Assembly (NCBI GenBank): GCA_005792205.1
Contig: SXSO01000112.1
Span: 1-37,565 of the forward strand
DNA length: 37,565 nt
Direction: 5' to 3'
DNA from: Bacteroidota bacterium
Lineage (GTDB): Bacteria; Bacteroidota; Ignavibacteria; UBA10030; F1-140-MAGs086
This document shows, one piece after another, positions 1 through 8,483 of this stretch. The notes under the pieces were generated by a model. It was not told where the DNA came from, made no database searches, and saw only the letters and a program-made list of their open reading frames with translations. Positions within the stretch are counted from its first letter, which is position 1. The number at the start of each line of letters is the position of its first letter. Position numbers and translations under genes: made by a program.

Positions 1-2235
1 AATCATTTTCTTTATTTCAGAAAAATTATTTGTTGTCAATTTGTAAAAATAAATTCCGCTGTTCAAATCACTTGCATCAAAATATATTTCATAAATTCCT
101 GCGTTTTGATTTTGATTTACAATCGTTGCAACTTCATTTCCAATAATATCATATACTTTTAAACTCACAAATCCATTTTTTGCAATTTCATATTTAATAG
201 TTGATTTGGGATTGAATGGATTTGGATAATTTTGATGAAGTGCAAATGTTTTTGGAACAGATGTTTCATCACTTACACCAAGTGGAGATGTTGGAATAAG
301 TTTCACATTAGTGTTGTTCGATTGATATTGATTTGCAAATCCTATTGAAATTGTTGGAGTAGATTCTTGAACATAATCAGCAAAATCAACAACTACTTTG
401 TATTCGCCACTTTGTAAATTATCAATTGAATAATATCCATTCATTTCTGTAATGTCATATCCTGCAATTGAATTGTCAGAAATATTAATTGCAAACACAG
501 TTACTCCATTTAGTTTTGTGTTTTGTATATCATCAATTGTACCGCTGATTTTTGAAAACCCACTATCGTTTTGTGGAATAACACAAATATCAATTCCTGA
601 AATATATCCAGTGATATTAACTGTATCAGCATTTTGCCATTCATAAGTTCCACAATTTATAGCATCATACCAAGAAGGTGCATATGTTGAATGTGGAATT
701 GCTTTTACAAAATAATTTCCTGAATGAATATTTGCAAATGAATATTTTCCAAGAGAATCTGTTACAGTATGTTTTACACATTTTGATCTTCCATTTGTAG
801 AAAGTTTCACTAACACAACATTTGATAAAACACCAATTCCAGTTTCATCTTTTACAACTCCATTTACACCATTTTGAACTTCAGGATTTAATGTAAGAAC
901 AAAATTAATTCCTGTTGTATCAGATACAAGTGTGATTTTATCAGCATCTTGTGGAGTTGGTTTATCGTTATAGTATTCGGAAAAATATCCCGTTTTCTTT
1001 GCAAACACAATGTATGCTTTTCCACCAACTAATGAAGCAGTGTAATTTCCATTTTCATCTGTTTCACCTTTCCACGCAACACCACGAAGTTTCCCATGAC
1101 CATTTAAGAAATAATCTTCACCACTTATTATGTTTTCACCAAGATATCTGTGAGCTCGACGGAAGTGTCCTCCACTGCGAAGTATAACAACTTTTGCTCC
1201 CGCAATAGACGTTCCTGTTGAGTCAGTAATTGTTCCACTGAAATTATACATTGTTGGAGGAGCAATTGCTGTAAGTGCAAATGTTGCTGTTGAAGTTGAA
1301 TCATCTGCAACAACTACAATATCTGCTTGTGATCTTTCAACTTTATTGTCAAAATATTCTCCATTATAACCATCTTTTGATGCTTTGATTACATAGTTTC
1401 CCGGAGGAAGTTCTGCAAAATAAATTCCTGATGAATCTGTTTTCACATGTTTCGTTGAATGTCCTGAATTTTCTGCATAGAAATGAATTTTTGCATTTGC
1501 AATTGGATTCAATGTAATATCATCCACAACCATTCCTCCGATAATTCCAATTGGTGGTGGTGGAACAAGTGCGAGTGCAACACTTAATACAATACTTGAG
1601 TTTTCAGCAACACTTACAACATCTGCTACATTTCTCTCAAGTTTATTATCAAACCATTCACTTACAAATCCCTCTTTCTTCGTTTGAATAAAATAGTTTC
1701 CCGTATCTACATTGACAGAGAAATTTCCAAGAGAATCTGTTAAAACTTCTCTTGCGGACCAATTTGAGTTTCCACGATATAATCTTACTTTTGCTTTTGC
1801 AATAGGTAATGCTGTTCCATCATCAATTGTAACTGTTCCAGAAATTGTTCCAATTGGTGGTGGTGGTGGTGTAACTGGTGTAAACTGTACCGTATTACTT
1901 GCTTCACTCAAAACCCCATTTGGACCAACTGCTTTCACATAATAACTATATGTGTGTTCAAAAGGAGTTTCCCAATCGTAAAAATATATATGATGAGAAT
2001 TGCCTCTCTCAGTAAATTCAGAGGAATCAACTGCTCTATAAATTTTATAATTATAAAAAGAATTTGCAGGCATTTCCCAATGTAAGTAAGCACTTACATT
2101 TCCATTTGGATTTGGTGTAATATATTGTTCAACAACTAAATTTTGTGGAGTTGGAGGGAGTTGTTGAGCAAACACTGTATTTATCAAAACAATAAATACA
2201 AATACACCAATGATTTTTATTAGATTTTTAGGCAT
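1..2235 (-). CDS. T9SS-secreted protein with FN3 and five carboxypeptidase-regulatory-like domains (3' end cut by window)
   Basis: The reverse strand is open from the ATG at 2235 to base 1 (745 codons) with no stop. It ends in ...EIKKMI, so probably only a few codons are missing. Residues 1-24 are a signal peptide (MPKNLIKIIGVFVFIVLINT then VFAQ). A fibronectin-III-like domain follows (about 25-120), then a proline-rich hinge. Five beta-sandwich domains of the carboxypeptidase-regulatory/prealbumin type start near residues 129, 231, 331, 456 and 560, each opening with a G-x-V/I core such as TISGTVTIDDGT. A T9SS type A sorting domain begins near 665 with NYPNPFNP and ends with the typical GIYFYKL. 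Domains 1-3 share an aromatic/acidic signature (SEWFDNK, GEYFDNK, SEYYNDK) followed by an AD.V.V strand. It is probably exported through the outer membrane and anchored on the surface. No catalytic domain is visible, so an adhesive or structural role is inferred. Confidence 0.85.
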   Translation of the reverse strand, partial: MPKNLIKIIGVFVFIVLINTVFAQQLPPTPQNLVVEQYITPNPNGNVSAYLHWEMPANSFYNYKIYRAVDSSEFTERGNSHHIYFYDWETPFEHTYSYYVKAVGPNGVLSEASNTVQFTPVTPPPPPIGTISGTVTIDDGTALPIAKAKVRLYRGNSNWSAREVLTDSLGNFSVNVDTGNYFIQTKKEGFVSEWFDNKLERNVADVVSVAENSSIVLSVALALVPPPPIGIIGGMVVDDITLNPIANAKIHFYAENSGHSTKHVKTDSSGIYFAELPPGNYVIKASKDGYNGEYFDNKVERSQADIVVVADDSTSTATFALTAIAPPTMYNFSGTITDSTGTSIAGAKVVILRSGGHFRRAHRYLGENIISGEDYFLNGHGKLRGVAWKGETDENGNYTASLVGGKAYIVFAKKTGYFSEYYNDKPTPQDADKITLVSDTTGINFVLTLNPEVQNGVNGVVKDETGIGVLSNVVLVKLSTNGRSKCVKHTVTDSLGKYSFANIHSGNYFVKAIPHSTYAPSWYDAINCGTYEWQNADTVNITGYISGIDICVIPQNDSGFSKISGTIDDIQNTKLNGVTVFAINISDNSIAGYDITEMNGYYSIDNLQSGEYKVVVDFADYVQESTPTISIGFANQYQSNNTNVKLIPTSPLGVSDETSVPKTFALHQNYPNPFNPKSTIKYEIAKNGFVSLKVYDIIGNEVATIVNQNQNAGIYEIYFDASDLNSGIYFYKLTTNNFSEIKKMI

Positions 2236-2281
2236 TTTAATTATTTGTTTTTTGTTATTGAAATATTATTTTAAAGTATAC

Positions 2282-2302
2282 AACTAACTCATAGAATTAG
2301 TT
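2282..2302. promoter_or_regulatory. Imperfect palindrome upstream of the T9SS protein gene
   Basis: AACTAACTC-ATA-GAATTAGTT is a 9+3+9 inverted repeat with one mismatch. It lies about 50-65 bp upstream of the secreted-protein start at 2235. It could be an operator or a hairpin in the leader. In such AT-rich DNA chance is a real alternative, and no known regulator motif was recognised. Nothing else was identified in the gap 2236-2416. Confidence 0.2.
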
Positions 2303-2416
2303 TCGTTCATTAAGACACAACCATTTGAAAAAAGTTTAACATCTGTTTATTTTATTTTTTGCAATTTATCATATAATTTAAAATAAATAATAATTTATCA
2401 AAAGTTTAAATCTATT

Positions 2417-3499
2417 TTAGTATTCATCAAAAAGTTTTCCCCATTTAGAATTTCTTCTTACTTCATTTTGATTTTTCTTCCCTTTAATTGGCCACCAAAT
2501 AAAATCATGATACAAATATGAAGCAAACACAAATAAATAAACAAGTGGTGTGTGAAAAAATAACCACTGAATTTTTTTCAAAGGACCAAACCATAAAACA
2601 TCCCCTGCTAAACTTGCAACATTATCTCCAACATAAAAATTAAAATTCACATTTGAAATATCTTCACCAACTATTTCAATTTCATTTGGGTTTCCAATAC
2701 CAAGTTTTTGTTCGTGTGCTAATCTAATGTATTTTATATTCATTGGATTAAATCCCATCATTTTTGCAGCAACAGCATCAATTGCAACTTGATCATTTGA
2801 CGCTAATATAAAATTTTTTTCAACGGGAATCATAGTTCTTGGTCCGGGACCATTTCCACAAATTGTTCCATCCATTACTGCAAAAATTCCACTGTGAATT
2901 TCTTTTTGAATTGCGAGTAAATCCACAAGTGTTTCGTGAATCCAAGTATGCGTATAATGCCTTCGCGTATTGAGAAGTCCTCCAAAAGCATTTTTCATTG
3001 CTCCTGTTGTAGTTGTGTAAATGTGAGTTTTTACTGTTGGAAGATGAACAATATTTTTCCCAATAAAAAACTCTGGGATTTTAATTCCTTCAGGATAAAT
3101 TTTATTCAACGCAAGCATTTTAGATTTTGGTTTATATTCAATCCATTGTATTTCGTTGGAATTAAAATTATATTTTTCCTCAATATTATATTTGGAAAAA
3201 ATTGGTGCAAGTTTATTTAATTTTTCTCCTTTATATGGATTTGTTACAACTGTGTCGTTATGAACTGAAACCAAATTATCAAAACCATTTTTTTTCAATG
3301 CAAGAATTGTTCCTTCAAGTTGCCACGGTGTTGTATTTGAACTCAAATATGGAAAATGCCAAGTAATATTGTCTTTTAAAATTGTTTGTGATGAACTTGA
3401 AAAAAAAAATTTCATTTCAGCAAGTTCAAACAATTTTTGATAATCTTCTAAAACAGTTTTTGGATTTGTTTTTAGAACAACAACTTTTGATTTACTCAT
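2417..3499 (-). CDS. DUF362 domain protein
   Basis: This 360-aa protein matches the DUF362 family. It has an N-terminal KVVVLKTNP strand, a central block VKTHIYTTTTGAMKNAFGG, and the block DGTICGNGPGPRTM followed by NFILASNDQVAIDAVAAKMM. The function of the family is not established; many members carry a C-terminal ferredoxin domain with Cys clusters. This one has no such cluster. Instead it ends with a hydrophobic stretch (about residues 310-335, FFHTPLVYLFVFASYLY) that could be a membrane anchor or amphipathic segment, followed by a basic tail. There is no signal peptide, so it is probably cytoplasmic or inner-membrane associated. It is followed on the same strand by the T9SS gene 181 bp away, and is probably a separate transcription unit. 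Confidence 0.8.
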   Translation of the reverse strand: MSKSKVVVLKTNPKTVLEDYQKLFELAEMKFFFSSSSQTILKDNITWHFPYLSSNTTPWQLEGTILALKKNGFDNLVSVHNDTVVTNPYKGEKLNKLAPIFSKYNIEEKYNFNSNEIQWIEYKPKSKMLALNKIYPEGIKIPEFFIGKNIVHLPTVKTHIYTTTTGAMKNAFGGLLNTRRHYTHTWIHETLVDLLAIQKEIHSGIFAVMDGTICGNGPGPRTMIPVEKNFILASNDQVAIDAVAAKMMGFNPMNIKYIRLAHEQKLGIGNPNEIEIVGEDISNVNFNFYVGDNVASLAGDVLWFGPLKKIQWLFFHTPLVYLFVFASYLYHDFIWWPIKGKKNQNEVRRNSKWGKLFDEY

Positions 3500-3546
3500 T
3501 TATATTTTAACACCTTTGTGAAAAGAACATAACGAAAAAGTTGATT

Positions 3547-3569
3547 TACTTTTATTGAAAATAAAAGTA
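3547..3569. other. Perfect 10-bp inverted repeat between the TPM and DUF362 genes
   Basis: TACTTTTATT-GAA-AATAAAAGTA forms a perfect 10-bp stem with a 3-nt loop in the 197-bp gap between the TPM-domain gene (stop at 3697) and the DUF362 start (3499). It is followed on the minus strand by an A/T stretch but not a clean T-run. It could be a weak terminator for the TPM gene or an operator for the DUF362 gene. Nothing else was identified in 3500-3696. Confidence 0.25.
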
Positions 3570-3696
3570 TGGTAGAAACAATTAAATCTATAAAAAATAC
3601 TACTCAATTTGAAATAAAACTTTTTATAATTTGAGAAATTTATTTTTAGTGAAGTAAATTCTAATAGCAATTCAATTTTTTAATTTGGAAAAAATT

Positions 3697-4422
3697 TTAC
3701 CAACTTCCACTTGCGCCACCACCTCCAAAACTTCCTCCTCCACCGCTAAATCCGCCGCCGCCAAATCCACCAAAACCTCCTCCACCAAACCCACCAACAA
3801 ATGGACCACCACCAAAACGGCTATATCCACTTGATGAATAAACATAATTTTTACGACGAGAAAAAATTCCTTGTAAAAAAAATGCAACAAAAATTACAAT
3901 AACAAAAAGAAGTTTAAAATTTTTCCTAACAAAACTTTTTTTCTCTCCTCTGTGTTCATCACCAATAACATTGACAATTTCTTTTATTGATTCAGAAATT
4001 GCTAAATAGTAATTTCCACTTTTAAAATTGGGAACAAATAAATTGTGAATTATCATTGATGATTTCGCATCAGTTAAAACTCCTTCAAGTCCATAACCAG
4101 ATTCAATTCTAACTTTACGAATATCTTTTACAATTAAAATCAATACTCCATTGTCTTTTCCTTTTACTCCAATTTTATTTTTTTCAACAACACTAATGGA
4201 AAAGTTTTCAATGCTTTCTCCATTCAAACTTGGAATTGTTAAAACTATAATTTGGTTAGAAGTTTTTCTATCATACTCATTTAAAAATTTTTCCAAATTA
4301 TTTTTTTCACTTTGAGAAAGAAATCCACATTCATCATTCACATAGTTTTTGAGAGTTGGAATTTCTTGCGTAAGAGAAATTTGAAAACAAAAAATTATAA
4401 TAATAATAAAATACATACACAA
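3697..4422 (-). CDS. TPM-domain (YgcG-type) membrane protein with glycine-rich C-terminus
   Basis: This 241-aa protein has an N-terminal signal or membrane segment (MCMYFIIIIIFCFQISL), then a TPM domain at about residues 25-150. The family pattern is visible: NDECGFLS near the start, NQIIVLTIPSL, KDNGVLILIVKD and RIESGYGLEGVLTDA. A second transmembrane helix follows at about 167-187 (KLLFVIVIFVAFFLQGIF). The tail is Gly/Ser/Phe-rich from residue 200 on and ends GGGGASGSW. TPM domains (YgcG, and plant TLP18.3, which has reported phosphatase activity) usually sit outside the membrane with this kind of tail. The bacterial role is poorly known, so only an envelope location is claimed. It is divergent from cmk, with 82 bp between. 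Confidence 0.85.
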   Translation of the reverse strand: MCMYFIIIIIFCFQISLTQEIPTLKNYVNDECGFLSQSEKNNLEKFLNEYDRKTSNQIIVLTIPSLNGESIENFSISVVEKNKIGVKGKDNGVLILIVKDIRKVRIESGYGLEGVLTDAKSSMIIHNLFVPNFKSGNYYLAISESIKEIVNVIGDEHRGEKKSFVRKNFKLLFVIVIFVAFFLQGIFSRRKNYVYSSSGYSRFGGGPFVGGFGGGGFGGFGGGGFSGGGGSFGGGGASGSW

Positions 4423-4504
4423 ATATAAAAAGTATTTTAGAATTCAAGTTTGCTTTTTTTTAAAGTAAAACAAATTCTTATATTTTGGCTCAATTTTTCT
4501 TAAG

Positions 4505-5158
4505 TTGAAGCAAATTATTATTGCGATAGATGGACCATCTGGTGTTGGAAAAAGCACAACTGCAAAACTTGTTGCAAAAAAATTGAATTATCAATATCTT
4601 GACACCGGTGCAATGTATAGAGCAGTAACATTATATTTAATCACTGAAAAAACGGAAAATGATTTAAATAAAATTGAAAATTTGCTCAACAAAATAAAGA
4701 TTGAATTTCAACAAGAAATTGTTCTTTTAAATGGAAAAAATGTGAGTGATGAAATTCGCTCTCGTTTTGTCACTGAAAATGTGAGTAAAATTAGTGCAAT
4801 AGAAATTGTAAGAGAAAAAATGGTAGAACTACAAAGACAAATTGCAAAAAATGGTGAATATGTTGTAGAAGGAAGAGATATTGGAAGTGTGGTTTTTCCG
4901 GATGCTCAACTCAAAATTTTTCTTACTGCAAATTTGGAAGAAAGAATGAAACGAAGAGAAAATGAATTTTTAGGAAAGGGAATTTCAATTTCAAATGAAG
5001 AACTTGTTTATCAAATTCAAACACGAGATAAATTAGATTCAACACGTAAAATTAGCCCTCTTAAAAAACCAATTGATGCAATTGAAATCGACACAACACA
5101 TTTAACTATTGACACCCAAGTTGAAAAAATTGTTGAACTAGCAAAACAAATTATTTAA
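4505..5158 (+). CDS. cmk: (d)CMP kinase
   Basis: Cytidylate kinase phosphorylates CMP and dCMP with ATP to give CDP and dCDP. The 217-aa length is normal for the family. Residues 8-16 carry the P-loop (DGPSGVGKS), followed by the nucleotide-monophosphate site LDTGAMYRAV (about 33-42). The later motif EGRDIGSVVFPDA (about 122-134) and the lid-region arginines (RDKLDSTRKISPLK) are also present. The start codon appears to be TTG at 4505: it puts the canonical KQIIIAIDGPSG strand at the N-terminus, and no in-frame ATG lies nearby. The gene for S1 follows 79 bp later on the same strand. cmk next to rpsA is a widespread bacterial arrangement and supports both calls. Confidence 0.95.
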   Translation: MKQIIIAIDGPSGVGKSTTAKLVAKKLNYQYLDTGAMYRAVTLYLITEKTENDLNKIENLLNKIKIEFQQEIVLLNGKNVSDEIRSRFVTENVSKISAIEIVREKMVELQRQIAKNGEYVVEGRDIGSVVFPDAQLKIFLTANLEERMKRRENEFLGKGISISNEELVYQIQTRDKLDSTRKISPLKKPIDAIEIDTTHLTIDTQVEKIVELAKQII

Positions 5159-5180
5159 CAATTTATTTTTATTAACCTCT

Positions 5181-5196
5181 ACTTTCACTTGAAAGT
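5181..5196 (+). other. Short hairpin between cmk and rpsA
   Basis: ACTTTC-ACTT-GAAAGT can form a 6-bp stem with a 4-nt loop in the 79-bp gap between cmk and rpsA. It has no T-run, so it is not a convincing terminator. It lies about 45 nt before the rpsA start and could sit in the leader. S1 genes are often autoregulated at the leader in other bacteria, but nothing here proves that. Confidence 0.2.
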
Positions 5197-5237
5197 ATAC
5201 AAATTATATCTTCGTAATTGAAGAAAAGAAATTGATC

Positions 5238-7103
5238 ATGGAAAAAGAAAATTTAGTTATCAAAACTTCAAATGAAGTTTCACAAAAAATATCATTGAAA
5301 AAACAAAAAAGTTCATATAGTAAAGTTGCCGAAATTCGTGAACATGATTTTGCTAATAACAGCAATGATGACTTCACAAAACTCTTTGAACAAACATTTG
5401 TTACAATAAACGAAAATGAAATCATAAGCGGAACAATTACTGCTATTGAAACTGACAGCGTATTTATAAATGTTGGTCACAAGTCAGAAGGAATAATTCC
5501 AATCACAGAATTCAAAAATATTTCTGAACTTAACGTTGGAGATAGCATAGAAGTATTTGTGGAAAAATCTGAAGATGTAGATGGTGGAATTATACTCTCT
5601 CGTACTCGTGCTGATTTTGTGTTGGTTTGGAAAAAAATCTTAGCCACTTTTGAAAATAACGAAATAGTTAAAGGAAAAGTAATTCGCAGAGTTAAAGGTG
5701 GTTTAATTGTTGACTTACTTGGAATTGAAACATTTCTTCCAGGTTCACAAGTTGACATTCATCCTGTAAGTGATTTTGACGCATATATTGATAAAGAATT
5801 GGATATAAAAATTGTAAAGATAAATCACGCATTAGAAAATGTTGTAGTAAGCCATAAAGTATTGATGGAAGAAGAAATGGCAGAACATCGTCAAACAGTT
5901 TTAGAGACACTTGAAAAAGGCCAAGTAATTGAAGGAATAGTAAAAGCAATTACAGGATTTGGCGTATTTGTAGATCTTGGTGGTATTGATGGATTAATTC
6001 ATATTACAGATTTATCTTGGGGAAGAGTAAATTCACCAAATGATATTGTATCAATTGGCCAAAAAGTACAAGTTGCAATCACTGAACTTAGTGAAGATAA
6101 AAAGAGAATTTCGCTTGGAATGAAACAACTCACATCACATCCTTGGGAAAATATTGAAGAAAAGTTTCCATTGAGAATGAAAGTATCTGGAAAAATTGTT
6201 TCACTTACAGATTATGGTGCATTTATTGAAATTGAAAAAGGTATTGAAGGACTTGTTCATATTTCCGAAATGAGTTGGACACAACATATCAAAAAACCCG
6301 CACAATTTATTTCACTCGGACAAAATGTGGAGGCAATTGTTGTGGAATTGAATAAAGAAGAGAAAAAACTTGCTTTGAGTATCAAACAACTTGAACCAGA
6401 TCCATGGATAAAAATTATGGAAAAATTCAAAATTGGAACAACTCATACTGGAATAATTAAATCCATAACAGCTTATGGTGCATTTGTAGAACTTGAAAAC
6501 GGAATTGACGGTCTTGTTCACATTTCTGATTTATCTTGGACAAAGAAAATAAAACATCCATCTGACATTGTAAAAAAAGGTAATAAAATAAATGTCATTG
6601 TGATTGATTTAAATTATGACGAAAGAAAAATTTCACTTGGACATAAACAACTTCTTGAAAATCCATGGGAAAATTTAGAAACAATTTACAAAGTTGGAAT
6701 GGAAGTTGATTGTAAAATTTCTCGTGCAATCGAAAAAGGAATTATTGTAGAACTTCCAAATGAAGTGGATGGATTTATTCCTGCTTCACATTTGTCACAA
6801 AATCAAATTAAAGATTTGAATAAACGATTTAAAACTGGAGAAACAATCTCTGCAAAAATTATTGAATTCGATGCAGAAAATAGACGAATAGTACTTTCAG
6901 TTTTAGACTACTTGAAAGATAAAGAGCAATCCATTGCAGATGAATATTCATCAAAATTCAATTTAACAAAAATCAAAGCTAGTGAAGTTGTAATAAGTTC
7001 ACCTGATGAAGAAGTTCTTGAAACAGAAAAATTGTTTAATTTTCCCGATAAAATAAAAAATGAAAAAAAATCGGATGAAAATAACATAGAAAGTGTTTCA
7101 TAA
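5238..7103 (+). CDS. rpsA: 30S ribosomal protein S1
   Basis: S1 binds mRNA on the 30S subunit and promotes initiation. The 621-aa protein has an N-terminal extension of about 50 residues, then six S1 (OB-fold) domains starting near residues 58, 143, 228, 314, 400 and 485. The central four carry the canonical signature: GFGVFVDLGGIDGLIHITDL, YGAFIEIEKGIEGLVHISEM and YGAFVELENGIDGLVHISDL, each with downstream W-(T/G)...P and K.ISLG.KQL blocks. Domains 1, 2 and 6 are more divergent, as usual in S1. The tail (about 575-621) is acidic and charged. I chose ATG 5238 (MEKENLV) over an in-frame TTG two codons earlier. It is followed by a strong terminator. Confidence 0.94.
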   Translation: MEKENLVIKTSNEVSQKISLKKQKSSYSKVAEIREHDFANNSNDDFTKLFEQTFVTINENEIISGTITAIETDSVFINVGHKSEGIIPITEFKNISELNVGDSIEVFVEKSEDVDGGIILSRTRADFVLVWKKILATFENNEIVKGKVIRRVKGGLIVDLLGIETFLPGSQVDIHPVSDFDAYIDKELDIKIVKINHALENVVVSHKVLMEEEMAEHRQTVLETLEKGQVIEGIVKAITGFGVFVDLGGIDGLIHITDLSWGRVNSPNDIVSIGQKVQVAITELSEDKKRISLGMKQLTSHPWENIEEKFPLRMKVSGKIVSLTDYGAFIEIEKGIEGLVHISEMSWTQHIKKPAQFISLGQNVEAIVVELNKEEKKLALSIKQLEPDPWIKIMEKFKIGTTHTGIIKSITAYGAFVELENGIDGLVHISDLSWTKKIKHPSDIVKKGNKINVIVIDLNYDERKISLGHKQLLENPWENLETIYKVGMEVDCKISRAIEKGIIVELPNEVDGFIPASHLSQNQIKDLNKRFKTGETISAKIIEFDAENRRIVLSVLDYLKDKEQSIADEYSSKFNLTKIKASEVVISSPDEEVLETEKLFNFPDKIKNEKKSDENNIESVS

Positions 7104-7118
7104 TTTCAGTTTGTAATA

Positions 7119-7158
7119 AAAAAAGAGTTGTCAAAAATTTTGACAACTCTTTTTTTAT
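7119..7158 (+). terminator. Rho-independent terminator after rpsA
   Basis: A near-perfect hairpin with arms AGAGTTGTCAAAA and TTTTGACAACTCT is flanked by A-run and T-run (TTTTTTTATTT). It begins about 15 nt after the rpsA stop. It is the clearest terminator in the window. The symmetrical A/T flanks would allow function on both strands, but only the plus strand carries a gene that needs it. The mtaB start codon is only about 27 nt beyond it. Confidence 0.9.
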
Positions 7159-7184
7159 TTCTTATTTTTATTTTAAGATTTTGT

Positions 7185-8480
7185 ATGAAAAAGAAAGTTG
7201 CATTTCACACACTTGGTTGCAAATTAAATTTTGTAGAAACATCTACACTTGGAAAAAAATTTTTAGAAAATGGATTTGAAATTGTTGACTTGAATGAGAA
7301 TCCAGATATTTTCATTTTAAACACTTGTTCTGTAACCGAAAGAGCAAATAGAGAAGCAAGACAAATAATTAGAAAATCTCTTAGAAAATCTCCTAATACT
7401 TTTGTCGCTGTAACGGGATGTTATGCTCAACTTGAACCTGAACAAATTGCATCAATTGATGGAGTAGATATTGTACTTGGAGCAAAAGAAAAACTCAATT
7501 TTTTTGAACATGTAAATTCATTCCAAAAAAATTCTGTTCCAAAAATTTTTACTTCTCCAGTTGATGAAATAACTGATTTCAATGTCGCATTTTCTTCTGA
7601 AGTTGGAGATAGAACAAGAGCATTTTTAAAAATTCAAGATGGGTGCGATTTCAATTGTACGTTTTGTACAATTCCACTTGCAAGAGGAGAAAGCAGAAGT
7701 CAATCAATTGAAGAGTGTGTAAAACAAGCAAAATACCTTGCTGATTTGGGGTTTAGAGAAATTGTTTTAACGGGAGTAAATGTAGGTGACTTTGGGAAGA
7801 AAAATAATTCTTCATTTTTAAAACTAATTCAAGAATTGGATAAAGTAAATGGAATAAATCGCTTTCGCATTAGTTCAATTGAACCAAATCTCTTGACAAA
7901 AGAAATTATAGATTTTGTTTTTGAATCTGAAAAATTTTGTAATCATTTTCACATTCCTTTGCAAAGTGGAAACGATGAAATTTTACAACTCATGCGTCGT
8001 CGTTATACAACTACGAACTACAAAAAAATTTTAGAATACATAAAAACAAAGGATAAAACTTGCGGAATTGGTATAGATGTTATTGTTGGATTTCCAAATG
8101 AAACGAAAGAACATTTTGAAGAAACGTATAAATTTCTTGTAGAACTTCCTGCAACATATTTACACATATTCACATATTCAGAAAGACCAAATACTCCTGC
8201 AATTCAATTGGAAAATAAAGTGGAGCCAAAAATTCGTTTTAAAAGAAATGAAATGTTAAGAAATTTGAATGTCAAGAAAAAATTTAATTTCTACAATGAT
8301 TTCATTGGAAAAAAAATGGAAATTTTAATAGAAAGCAAATTAGAAAATGGTTTTTATTCAGGACTTACAACAAATTATATTCGTGTAGAATTTGATGCAA
8401 CCGATGATCTTATAAATACAATTCAAACTGTTGAAATAGAAAAAATTTCTTCAGAGATTTGTAAAGGAAAAATAGTTTAA
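7185..8480 (+). CDS. mtaB: tRNA t6A37 methylthiotransferase MtaB
   Basis: MtaB is a radical-SAM methylthiotransferase that turns t6A37 into ms2t6A37 in tRNAs reading ANN codons. The 431-aa protein has an N-terminal UPF0004 domain with cluster ligands Cys12 (HTLGCKLN), Cys48 (NTCSVTERAN) and Cys79 (VTGCYAQL). The radical-SAM CxxxCxxC is at Cys154/158/161 (DGCDFNCTFCTIPLARGESR). The HIPLQSG motif follows, and a C-terminal TRAM-like domain ends the protein. The TLGCKLNFVETS and NREARQIIRK signatures fit MtaB rather than MiaB or RimO. I start at ATG 7185; an upstream in-frame start near 7128 would place 19 residues inside the terminator. The next gene begins 3 bp after the stop, suggesting one transcript with the two genes downstream. 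Confidence 0.94.
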   Translation: MKKKVAFHTLGCKLNFVETSTLGKKFLENGFEIVDLNENPDIFILNTCSVTERANREARQIIRKSLRKSPNTFVAVTGCYAQLEPEQIASIDGVDIVLGAKEKLNFFEHVNSFQKNSVPKIFTSPVDEITDFNVAFSSEVGDRTRAFLKIQDGCDFNCTFCTIPLARGESRSQSIEECVKQAKYLADLGFREIVLTGVNVGDFGKKNNSSFLKLIQELDKVNGINRFRISSIEPNLLTKEIIDFVFESEKFCNHFHIPLQSGNDEILQLMRRRYTTTNYKKILEYIKTKDKTCGIGIDVIVGFPNETKEHFEETYKFLVELPATYLHIFTYSERPNTPAIQLENKVEPKIRFKRNEMLRNLNVKKKFNFYNDFIGKKMEILIESKLENGFYSGLTTNYIRVEFDATDDLINTIQTVEIEKISSEICKGKIV

Positions 8481-8483
8481 CTT

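Noticed and set aside
3672..3890. Valine-rich 72-codon reading frame overlapping the TPM gene
   Set aside because: It is an out-of-frame shadow of the glycine-rich tail on the same strand, with no independent signal.
7128..7184. Upstream in-frame start for mtaB
   Set aside because: It would place 19 hydrophobic residues over the terminator hairpin, and MKKKVAFHTLGCKLN is the family N-terminus.
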